Source of the DNA: Rhodocollybia butyracea
Taxonomy: Eukaryota; Basidiomycota; Agaricomycetes; Agaricales; Omphalotaceae
NCBI GenBank assembly: GCA_015501585.1
Contig: JADNRY010000235.1
Location: 31,967 to 95,966, forward strand
Reading direction: 5' to 3'
DNA length: 64,000 nt
Part shown: piece by piece, positions 55,024 to 64,000 of the stretch
Layout of the letters: every line of letters begins with the position of its first letter
How positions within the stretch are numbered: the stretch's first letter is position 1
Notes under the pieces: generated by a model
What the model was told of the DNA's origin: nothing
Database searches by the model: none
The model's input: only the letters and a program-made list of their open reading frames with translations
Translations under genes and position numbers: made by a program

Positions 55024-57289
55024 TTAGTTTCCCGACTCCTTGGATTCCCCGGAGCCGGCGATATAACGACCGTTTGTCTCATGTTCCTCCATTAGCTTTT
55101 TCATGGAAGCCAAAAACGAAGTGAGGTGAGGCTCTTGCTCCTCGGTATCCAAGTAGTCTTCCTCCTCGACAAAGAGTGCATTGGTTCCACCCTTATCCCA
55201 GCCTTTAGATTTTGCAATCCTTGCAATCTTTTCTGGGCGAGATTCACTAGGGTCGTTCCTCGGCAACGGCGTACCATCGCGCAAAGTATACTTCTTCGAC
55301 CCGGGAGTAGTGTCAGGAACTAACCATCCTTTATCCTTGTAGGAATTAAAGAATTGGCACTCTGACATGCGATGTTCTAGTGACCCGCACATAAAACAAC
55401 CCTGCCCCCAATCCGGAATGGTCTTCGAGGTATTCTGCGGCGCAGTAACTTGCGTTGACGTGTATCCTGAGCGTTTGGATTCTATATTATCTTTCATTAA
55501 GCTCATCATCGAGGAGATAGCCTTTTGGTGACCATCCAAGACTAAATTAGTCTCTTTCCTGTTCAGAGCAATAGTATCTTTAATCGAGGTGATTCCCGCG
55601 AGAACTTCTGACACTTCTTCCTGCTTAGGTTCCACTTTCACGGGATCCGCAGGAGTGGTCTCTGGAAGATGAGGAGAGAGTCTGAACGATAATGCACCTC
55701 GACTATAAGTTTCTGCAGAGTCAGGAACACCTTGAGATCCAGTTGGACAAGCTCCGTTACCTAATAGGTATCGAGGGTTTCTGAAATCGGGACTCGCGGC
55801 TGCTTCCATGACTTCTGAAAGTAGATAAGGATCTTCACGGCGACGAGACAACAACTGAACATGCGTAACATTCTGTGACAAACGTGCGGAAATCGCTAAA
55901 TACAACCTTTCGCTCATGGGCACAAAATATGCCTTGACAGCTTCAGCGTTGGAAAGGATTGCCGGCGGTTTCATCAGCTTATCCACGAGATTCTTAAACT
56001 CTCGGTTATACATCATGATCCTTTGATGTTTACCGATGTCCAGAGGTGTGAACTTCCCGGTTAAGATCTTCGAGCTCTTGGCGTGAACCAAGCTCACTAT
56101 CTACCAATTCAGAGAAGATTGCTCGTAAATCTCTGAAGAACTGTTGCAAATTAGGAGTTTCGACGGAGGGTAGATACTTGTATGCTTCCCGAGTGGAATA
56201 AGTCATCCAGTCCAACACCAATGCCACTTTCGCTGCTTCCTTGGTAATGTTTGCCGCGGCAATGAATCAAGTAGTATCCTCAATCCAACCATTCAACATA
56301 GACGGATCATCTTTATTAAATAGTGTCGCCGTTTTACTATGCTTAGGAAGGTACTTCGAGTTATATTCATCGAGCTCATCTTGTGTTAACTTAATTTTGT
56401 CTCCAAACAATTGCGCAACCGTAGCATTCGTTCCCGTGGGAGCTGCACCACCAGATCCGCCAGAACCACTCGAACCACCAGCGTTTCCACTAGAGCCTCC
56501 AGCGTTCCCGCTCGAACCCGGGCTGTTATTGCTTGTAGTAGTACTCATTGTAAGATTGTTTAAAATAGAAGATGAGAGTTGGTTAACTGCTGTAGCTAAC
56601 TGAGAGATTTCCTCGGGAATACGAGGAAGAGATGAAGATGAAGGTTGACTAGTCAAGTTGTCTTGCACACGGGCTGGAGCACCCCTTGTACTTGAACTGG
56701 CTTGAGTAGTATCAGTGGGATCTGCTTTCGCTTTCCCTTTTAAAGACTTCTTGGCAACGTGAGTTGTTTCAGAAGTCGAACAGACTATGCTTGGTTTAGA
56801 TCCGCGTGAAGACGGAGTGCTAGATCCTGCTCGAGTGACAGAAAAAGGAGGTCGACGTTTGGGCTCCACACTACTATTATATTGTTCTCGAGGTTTAGGT
56901 ACCCTTTTACTGCGTCTTAATTCAGATGTTCCCGGATCAGGAAGTTTGCCTACTCCGGAAAGAGTTGACTCTGAATCAGGTGTATTATCCAAGGGATCAC
57001 TAATGTTGTGGACTAGCGAACGAAGGACAAAGAAGATGAACTCTACTAACCCAAGGACTAGGTTTGTAGTAAAATCCGATAAAATTAGATTCCACCCCTT
57101 GCGGTGGGCTCCAGATATTTGGGTATTTACGTGTAGGTATGCGAAAGGTGCTATAAAACAACCTAACAAAAACACTACCGCACCTAACCAGACTATCAAT
57201 ATGTAAGGGAGCGAGGGCGGGTTGTCAGAGATTCCCCAAGGGAAAGTCTTGTAATATCGGATGTATACGCGCGACTGCTCCAGGTTCAA
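55024..57289 (-). pseudogene. gag: Gypsy Gag region, including an upstream frame that starts in the LTR
   Basis: A frame opens at 57289 inside the 5' LTR and stays open for 340 codons across the primer site. Its start contains a strong membrane segment (LPYILIVWLGAVVFLLGCF). Then come basic and Ser-rich parts and a conventional Gag start (MSTTTSNNSPGSSGNAGGSS, TVAQLFGDKIKLTQDELDEY). It hits an in-frame TGA at about 56264-56266 and continues in frame (KEAAKVALVLDWMTYSTREA). A frame change near 56090 follows, then the capsid part (VDKLMKPPAILSNAEAVKAY) and a zinc-knuckle-like CFMCGSLEHRMSECQFF, with a second long frame ending at 55024. The Gag is therefore broken at least twice. Confidence 0.68.
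57101..57113 (-). promoter_or_regulatory. Gypsy primer binding site
   Basis: On minus TGGAGCCCACCGC directly abuts the end of the 5' LTR. TGG pairs with the CCA end of a tRNA. The matching tRNA is not identified here. Confidence 0.65.
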
Positions 57290-58856
57290 GACTGTAGCGC
57301 TAACGTGGGTAAATAAGCTTAGACAACTCTTAGAACTAAGTCGAGAGAAGCCTAGTTGGGGTGTACAAGTGTACGAGGGAACCAGGTGTGTATGTCCAAA
57401 TCAATTAACCAAAAACCAAAACCAATACAACGAAACTAAGATTCTCCTAGGCAAACTCTGGCTCTAGCTAGAATAGTAATCTTGAGGTTTGTCAACAACC
57501 CTAGGCAAACTCTGGCACTAGCTGCTGTGATGCCGTAAAGTCCTCGACCAAACTCTGGGCCAAGCTACGATATTGTGAGTGAACTTAATCACTAGGAACT
57601 CGTACCACAATCTTAGTGGCTTGTCTAACTTTGTGAAGAAGTCAACTAAGGAACCCTCACTCTGGAGCCAAATAATCCCTTACTAGAAGCCGTCCCCTCT
57701 AAGGAAGCAACTAGATTTGAGTTGATCTGGAGTTCGAGAGAACTCTACACACTTAAATTCGATCTAGATATAAATGGGCTTTGCGAAGCGCGTGAAGTTT
57801 ATTACTTTCTTGAGATAACCAAGTCAGGAGGCGTCACGCTACTGATCCCGTGGGGACATTCTACGGAGCACTGGTCTTAGCAGAAACAGATACGGAGAGA
57901 GACGGAAAGAGAGTGGAACAGAGGAATCTGGCTCGGAAAGGAAACTCCAGCCTATATATGGTACACACGATAAAGAAAGAGTCCATTCTTGGATATACAT
58001 CCGAGGTAAAATATGATTTTGTGAGGATCAACATAGTTTTAGAGTGTTTCTGATCCGAGCGAGGTTTCTCCGATTACTCCACAATTCTCCGGGGTCAGGA
58101 GTACCTTTACGCTTCATGATCACTTGCCGCCCGGTTTCCCTTGGGTGAGTTTCATTCTATTCCTCGGATAGTTCTGTCCATCCTGAGTGTGATTAACATT
58201 CTCTCGAGAAGGCCTGTTATCTAGCTTTCCAACGACACCACTTATGATAGTCTCGAGCAACTGCGCTGAGTATGTACAAGTGATTCCCGATAGTCAGCTT
58301 TAACAGATAAGACCTTCCGTGTATGATTTCTAAGATCAAATGTTTCGATTTGCCAAGGCTATCCCGGCGCGTAGCTTTCCGTAGGACCGCTAAGCATGTT
58401 TCTACCGTCCTCACGGTTGCAACCAGTGCCGCGAATAGATCTCTACGGTTTCCTTGGGATTGTTCTGGTCCATTGTTACGGACTGTAAAGTCCACATCTT
58501 AACATAGCTCGTTGGGGGTCTTAGTGCAAGGGATGCCTTCCCTCAAGTAACGCATTGGCTTAGTACTTATCCCGCTTCGAGATGTCCTGTAGTTTAGAGA
58601 GTCTACCCTCTTGGGTATAACTAGATTGACAATCTAGCGTTACCTCTCCGGGCAGCCCAGGTATCCTTGCTAGCTTGGCTCTAGGCTACGCTTGTGGGTG
58701 TACCTTCACGGCTCGCTGAGTATTATTGTTAAGTTCTTTGCCTCGGCAACAGCTATCACGCTCGGGCTCCATATAACTCTCTTATTGCATTGTATAACAC
58801 GTACAAAGTGTCAAAATGTACGGTTACATGCCTTAGGCCGATTTTAGGCCTAATAC
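57114..58856 (-). repeat. 5' LTR of the gypsy element (1.74 kb)
   Basis: Counterpart of 39537-41366 with scattered substitutions and an 87-bp deletion near 57880. Beyond its outer end the sequence still resembles the polypurine region (CTGCCCAAACTAG against CTCCCCCAAACTA), so the exact boundary is uncertain. Confidence 0.82.
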
Positions 58857-58995
58857 TGCCCAAACTAGGAATTGCGGAGTGTTGGTTCTGGCCAGAACTA
58901 TCTTGCAGGTAAGTACTGTCAAAAGTTTATGCCTTGTTTTGCTCATTTAAATACAGACATGGGGGAGAACTTTTGAGTTGAAGATCATTTCAATC

Positions 58996-60175
58996 ATGGT
59001 TACTCGGACACGCAGTCAGTCTTGTTTGCATACCTCTTGTTTGCCTTCACCTGCTGGGCCAAGTAATCGTCTGTGTAGCCACTCTCGAGGTCACCGATCT
59101 GCTGGCTGCCATAGTCACAGATTTTGCACAATTGCAGCACCAGCGCCAGCGCTTTCCGCAATACTAGAAGCAGCAGATACAGAAACTCCCAACAAACCCT
59201 TGAGCTCAGGAGAAGCCTTTTGCCTCTCCACACTGTCTGCGTTTACACCGTTGTCAAGTGATTCATCTCCCGGCAAGTCCCCAGTTGGCTTGTCAACCCC
59301 ACCAAAATGGTGTTTACTGCCTGTTAAACCAAAAAATCCTGGGCCAGCAATTGTTATTCCTTCTGCGCCGGAACTGTTCTCAAAAGGGTCGCCTCTTAGG
59401 CCAAGGCCTAAATTTGCTCTTTTGTGGAGGCCTGTTTTGTTGTCCCCTGTTGGATCAATATCAGCACCAGTTTATACTTCTTCTCAGTTACCTGATACGC
59501 CTATGATCACCAGGGCTGTCTCTGATTCTTTGTATATGCCAGAAAAGAAGTTCTCTCCAACAATGGGCTGGGGTACATCTGGTGCTGATTTGGGTAGTAA
59601 ACACGCTGTACCAGCTGGAGCTGGATCCTCCCAGATGTCATCAATCCAGGATGTTGCCACTGCAGTTCTGGCATCTTGAAGTCCATTGACCTCAGTGTCT
59701 ACTGCCATAAATGAATAGAATGAGGAGTTCCAAGCAATTCATTGGTATGGATTTTTATCTCCTTTCCTTTGTTTTTAGGGCTGCAGAAGAGCGTCTCCAA
59801 GCAAAGCATGTAATTTCACAAGGTGTATGTGATTGTCAAAGCTGAGATATTAAGCAAGTCAATGTCTGGCAATAGTATGAACTGACTTTTGTTGTTAATA
59901 TCTTTTTCTGATTTTTCTGTAGGCCTGCCAATCAAATTACGCAGGCTAATGCTGATGGCAGTGAGGTCCATTATGCCGACCCAGTCATGCCCAACAACTT
60001 TGGGGAAGCTCTTTGTGCTGGTGCACATCTTCAGAATGGGTTTGATTACCCTGTGTGCTTTGGAGGAAGTCCGATGAAATTCTTCATAATCAAAGTGTCG
60101 AAAAAAGATTCTATTGTTGGATCTCCTGCGTTTGTGGGTAGATGTACGAAGAATTGTGGCTATTGGAGTGAGTTG
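58996..60175 (+). pseudogene. Unrecognised gene with two in-frame stops
   Basis: I do not recognise the family. A frame starts MVTRTRSQSCLHTSCLPSPA at 58996 and is Pro/Ser-rich. It hits TGA at 59677-59679 and TAG at 59716-59718 but continues in the same frame (NEEFQAI), then across introns at about 59735-59779 and 59822-59931 into HVISQGPANQITQANADGSE, CAGAHLQNGFDYPVCFGG and GRCTKNCGYW. The last exon is followed by a GTGAGT donor, and the next acceptor is only a few bases before the CATCAGG end at 60224. The element may therefore have interrupted this gene. Its structure resembles a transposon-encoded Gag-like protein, but that is a guess. Confidence 0.45.
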
Positions 60176-60223
60176 ATTTCTTGTATATTACTGACTTATA
60201 CTACTGTCCCATTTCAAGCAGTT

Positions 60224-60700
60224 CATCAGGGGGTGTGACCTGTGACAGCCACAATGAAACTTTCAATTTGTCATTTTCAGCTGTGACTTGTGACCTGTTT
60301 AAAATTTTGTCAGGCCAGAGGAAAGATAATGACAGTTCAGTCACCCAACTTATTAGTCTTATTAGTCTACACTTTTGTTACATTGACCTGACTAAAAAGA
60401 CTCAAAGTCCCTGGCAAATCCAAGGTGCTTTGGTCATGTCCAGGATGGCTTGGTCATGTCCAGGGAAGCGGGTCATGTCCAAGCAAGTAGGCCATGACCT
60501 GGTCACCTGGGTCAAGTTGGTCATGACCAGGGGTAGGATAGGGTATGCCCTGGCAGGGATAGGATACCTTGTGGGAGAGCAGGGAGACGTCTTGGGAGGG
60601 GTGTGGAACTTCCAGGGTAGGAGTAGGGGGTGCAGTGGGGGTGACAGAGGGGGAGTAGAGGGTGTGAGGGAGGAGTAGGGGATGCTTGGAAAGCAGTATA
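60224..60700. mobile_element. CATCAGG end 5 with GTGACCTG/GGTCATGTCC repeats
   Basis: Begins CATCAGGGGGTGTGACC, flanked on the left by TT. Just inside are several GTGAC(C/T)TGTGAC words, then several GGTCATGTCCA(A/G)G copies (60434-60545) including the palindrome GGTCATGACC. The other CCTGATG end is not in the window, so the element may extend to the right or be truncated; the end given here is arbitrary. Confidence 0.5.
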
Positions 60701-60730
60701 AAATGCTTTGGGAGAGATGTCAGCCTCCAG

Positions 60731-61498
60731 AGTGGAATAAGATGGTGCAGGAGAGATGTCAGTTTACATGTGAAGTGTGTGCAACCTTGAGGAGTGTTTT
60801 GGTGGGCTAATTGCAGCCTGTACATGGGGCAGTGGGAAGAGAAGGGAAGCTGCTGGCTCATGCTGAGTTGGATCTGGCCAAGGACAGCTTGGACATGACC
60901 AGGGGCAACTTGGACATGACCAAGGTTAGGTTGGACATGACCAAGGTCAACTTGGACATGACCAAGATCAGATTGGGCATGACCAAGGTTAGTTTGGACA
61001 TGTCCAAGATTAAGTTGTACATCATTTAAGGCATTTTAAAAATTACTATATTAGGAAATTTTTAAATTTCTATAGTGGCTGAGCTCAAAGCTGTTTTTAT
61101 TACCAAATTAGCCAATTATCAAAGTTGCCCTTGGCCATGTCCAAACTAACCTTGGTCATGCCCAACCTGATCTTGGTCATGTCCAAGTTGACCTTGGTCA
61201 TGTCCAACCTAACCTTGGTCATGTCCAAGTTGACCTTGGTCATGTTCAACCTAACCTTGGTCATGTCCAAGTTGTCCTTGGTCATGTCCAAGTTGCCCCT
61301 GGTCATGTCCAAGTTGCCCCTGGTCATGTCCAAGCTGTCCTTGACCAGATCCAACTCAGCATGAGCCAGCAGCTTCCCTTCTCTTCCCACTGCCCCATGT
61401 ACCTGCAATTAGCCCACCAAAACACTCCTCAAGGTTGCACACACTTCACATGTAAACTGACATATCTCCTGCACCATCTTATTCCACTGCAGATGGCT
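60731..61498. repeat. Large foldback repeat, arms about 290-370 bp
   Basis: 60731-61020 is the reverse complement of about 61130-61498 with few differences. Each arm holds a tandem array of 15- and 21-bp steps based on TTGGACATGACCAAGG, present six to eleven times, and an outer unique part (from AGTGGAATAAGATGGTGCAG). The AT-rich centre is about 100 bp. Open frames within the array reflect the repeat period. Confidence 0.85.
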
Positions 61499-61799
61499 TT
61501 GCTTTCAGAGAGAGTCTCAACTTTATGTTGTAGCTCTGGCTTTGCATTGAACTCGGAGCAAATTGGTGAGTACATTATTCCTATTTATAGTGTGGCATCA
61601 TTACCAACAACAGACAATCTTGGCTCAAGTTCTACAGCGAGGCCAAGTTTTCAGGACTCTATTCTACCTCTTACTGGTAGGTACTCCCATCTCAACTTAA
61701 TTGGTCATTTCATTTGCTTACTGACGCAGTCTTGACCAATCACTTATCCTACGATGGTCAGGTCTTTGTCTTCTATTCTATTTATCTGTTAGTCTTACC

Positions 61800-63795
61800 T
61801 CCCCAACCAGCCTCTGGAAAATGTGATACCCAAGGTGTTTGACGGACTGGTAGGTAGGCAATACCCGGATGTCCAAGGAGGACTTTTTGTCACATTGCTA
61901 AACATGACGACCATCCCACCACTCATCCTTAATTTGACCAACAGGCCCCAACAAGTCGTTTATGGCGCCAGTTCCATTATGGTGAACACAACATTCTCTT
62001 AAATGCGCAGCCCATTAACCACACTCTCCCTCACCATGCTCTCATTTGGTTCTTGGGGCCTGGCCATGCCACTGACATATTTTGGGGTCTGCCCAGCGAG
62101 GATGATTTCGAGCCCATCAATGGTCAGAAGCTGTCCGGAACCCCTCTGGGACATCTTTCCTGGACATTGATTGAGCAATGTTACACTGAGTTTATGATGC
62201 TCTTCTCTCTGTCTTGCTCCCCTTTGTTCACAAAGGATTCCAAGATCAAAACTTTGCGCCCTCGAGTTTGACACTTGTTTTCTCAGCTCTCCATCACATC
62301 ACTCTTTCAGCAGGCTCTCATGAGATGGTGTATTGCACAGTGTATGATCCTTCTCATAGATGCGCACATAACTTGGCTTGTTGAAGTCATGCCAAGAGGC
62401 AATGCTGTACCATTATTGCAATGTGGGATGGCCATGGCTAGAGCCCGCATTACAATTTAGGGAGGTGTCTGCTGTAGTGGAAAGGTGAGCCTACATTGCA
62501 ATGTGGCATATGTCACAGCATGGCTTTTGCAAAATTACCGAGGTACAGTGCTCAAATATTAATACATTGTCCATAGCCTTTTTTGGGCTTGCTACCACTC
62601 CAGAAATGTCCAAAATAGGCCCATAAATCACTGATTTCTTTGAAGCTGTCCAAAACTGCAATCCGCCGGTCACATGACCGGATCAATGTGCACCAGCACT
62701 GTGCCGCTTTAGCTATAGCTCAATATGGTGACTTTTTTTATTTCCAAATTTAGCTAAAACAGATGTGATGTGACATGCAAACCCAGCTCTATGTTACACA
62801 GAGCAAAAAATTCCCTAATCCAGTAATTTTGCAAAAGCCATGCTGTGACATATGCCACATTGCAATGTAGGGTCACCTTTCTGCTACAGCAGACACCGCC
62901 CCAAATTGTAATGCAGGCTTTGGCCACGGCCACCTTACATTGCATTATCAGTACAGCATAGGGTGACTACACCACTTATGAGATGTGCCATGCACAGGAC
63001 AGTATCAATCCACGTACCCATTCTGATATCATGGTTCTTGCATCAGATGATGAAGACAACCACCTGTACTGGTATGCTCAAGCTATTGGTATTTACCACA
63101 CCTATGTTCTCTATGATGGGATTGAATGCCAGATGGACTTTCTTTGGTCCGCTGGTTTGCACTTGTATCAGGTACAGATTTGGCTGGAAAGCCAAGCGCC
63201 TTCCTTGTGTTGGCTTTATTGACAGTGATGAGGAATGTGCATTTGGTTTCATTCATCCTACGTCTGTTGTCTGAGCCATCTATCTAGTCCCAGCATTTAC
63301 ATTGGGTAGAACCTCTCTGAGATCTTGGGTCCTTCAATTGCTCGGCAACCAACAGACCTTGATGAGGACTGGTGTCGGTATTATGTTGCATTGTATGTTT
63401 TATTTGTCTTGATATTTTGGTATGTCCACTAACAATCAACAGTTTTGCTGATCGTGATATGGTAGTCCACCTCTTTCCTGACCTCCACTTGGGTGGACAT
63501 CACCATATGGCACCTACTCAGGACAATGACCCAATGGAGTCTGTTGAAGATGAAGAACCCATCTTAGAGGAGCCAGAGCTGGATCCTGAGATGTTTGAAC
63601 CAGAGGATGAGAATGCCACTCAGGACATAGATATATGGGAAAATTATGGATATGGCTCAGAATTGCCTCTGGGGATGAGGAGCAGCAGGAGCACCAGGAG
63701 GAAGGTGGTGAAATTGATATTGGACCTGATGATGGGGAAGTACCTGTGAATTTTGACATTGACATATTGGATGAAGAAGGCAATGGGGTTCTATA
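61800..63795 (+). pseudogene. Plavaka/KDZ-type transposon protein, C-terminal region, degraded
   Basis: Plus-strand fragments in order: HHALIWFLGPGHATDIFWGL and FEPINGQKLSGTPLGH (62000-62160); then, after an inserted MITE, YTTYEMCHAQDSINPRTHSD, YWYAQAIGIYHTYV and MDFLW (62965-63150); then FGWKAKRLPCVGFID, CAFGFIHP, LGPSIARQPTD-like and DEDWCRYY in other frames; then FADRDMV and an acidic tail (EPILEEPELDPEMFEPEDEN, DDGEVPVNFDIDILDEEG). This pattern recurs as the C-terminal part of large transposon-associated proteins in Agaricomycetes. The exact family name is my inference. At least three frame changes plus a TGA (63272) make it a pseudogene. The transposase core is not in the window. Confidence 0.55.
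62402..62959. mobile_element. MITE-like inverted repeat inside the transposon ORF
   Basis: Starts ATGCTGTACCATTATTGC and ends with TTATCAGTACAGCAT. The two arms (62402-62545 and 62818-62959) pair almost throughout, sharing TGGCATATGTCACAGCATGG. Central spacer is about 270 bp. It interrupts the coding homology between HRCAHNLAC-type sequence and YTTYEMC. No clear target duplication and no coding capacity. Confidence 0.65.
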
Positions 63796-64000
63796 ATACA
63801 ATTTACTTTGTTCATTGGTATAGTAATTTTATGGGCTTTCTGGACCTACCATGGAATGTGTCTTTCAATGCCCTTTGTGACCCAGGCATGGAATTTGACT
63901 GCCTATGTGGATCACATGGACCATCAACTTCCAATCTGGAAATTTTTTTTCAATCTAGATGTTATTGACATAGTTTCCAGGTTGAAAAAACCTTTTCAGA

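Larger units (their letters stand above)
39537..58856 (-). mobile_element. Giant gypsy LTR retrotransposon, about 19.3 kb
   Basis: Two long direct repeats, 39537-41366 and 57114-58856, bound a minus-strand gag-protease-RT-RNase H-integrase series. The primer site TGGAGCCCACCGC directly follows the 5' LTR, and a polypurine tract AGTTTGGGGGA directly precedes the 3' LTR. Between the end of pol (about 47.6 kb) and the 3' LTR lie two intron-bearing gene units on the opposite strand. The LTRs differ by an 87-bp indel and scattered bases, so the insertion is not recent. Frames in gag, protease and integrase are broken. A further roughly 1.6 kb of unexplained DNA lies between RNase H and integrase. 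No clean target duplication is visible. Confidence 0.82.

Noticed and set aside
60811..61408. Open frames with repeated LDMTKVNLDMTK on both strands.
   Set aside because: Products of the 15/21-bp tandem repeat in a foldback structure; both strands are open for the same reason.
1..64000. tRNA, rRNA and Helitron signals.
   Set aside because: No B-box-like GGTTCGANTCC with a fitting A box was seen, no rRNA-like sequence, and no Rep/helicase gene or TC..CTRR hairpin end. The scan was by eye, so a small RNA gene could be missed.

Overview
The window looks like a transposon-rich chromosomal region of a mushroom-forming basidiomycete (Agaricomycetes). The evidence is: many 45-60 nt spliceosomal introns with GT..AG ends; a FunK1-type protein kinase, a family expanded in Agaricomycetes; an Ulp1/C48 cysteine protease of the kind that accompanies it; multi-pass membrane proteins of basidiomycete type; and copia, gypsy, PIF/Harbinger and Plavaka/KDZ-like mobile DNA. 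There is no bacterial gene organisation, no rRNA, no tRNA that I could find, and no CRISPR.

Layout. 1-2.2 kb: a cytochrome b561-type membrane gene with an apparent 1-nt frameshift. 2.4-3.2 kb: a decayed second copy of the membrane-protein gene at 9-11 kb, split by a solo-LTR-like insertion. 3.2-3.4 kb: a small foldback element with CATCAGG ends. 3.4-7.4 kb: no convincing gene. 7.4-8.8 kb: an intact eight-exon multi-pass membrane gene. 9.0-11.2 kb: a pseudogene of a large membrane protein. 12.7-14.4 kb: a young LTR element that carries only gag. 14.5-21.3 kb: a dead copia element, interrupted by a 373-bp CATCAGG foldback. 21.9-23.5 kb: an Ulp1-like protease. 23.9-32.0 kb: a FunK1 kinase gene broken by a solo LTR (target duplication TAGTG), which is itself broken by a 4.7-kb CATCAGG element carrying inverted satellite-like arrays. 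32.4-34.7 kb: a tandem duplication of a gene with a viroplasmin/RNase H1-N-like domain. 34.9-38.0 kb: a complete PIF/Harbinger transposon with TIRs, a TAA duplication, a DDE nuclease and a Myb/SANT partner. 38.2-39.4 kb: an unrecognised decayed gene. 39.5-58.9 kb: one very large (about 19.3 kb) gypsy element on the minus strand, with 1.7-1.8 kb LTRs and two intron-containing gene units on the opposite strand between pol and the 3' LTR. 59.0-64 kb: a pseudogene, another CATCAGG end, foldback DNA, and a decayed C-terminal part of a Plavaka/KDZ-type transposon protein.

How it fits together. Host genes survive only as islands (b561 gene, 7.4-8.8 kb gene, Ulp1). The rest records repeated, nested insertion followed by decay through frameshifts and stop codons, several of which are best explained as Arg CGA changed to TGA. 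The two most distinctive features are a family of CATCAGG-ended foldback elements, which leave 2-bp target duplications and each carry a different subterminal repeat, and the giant gypsy element with convergent extra genes.
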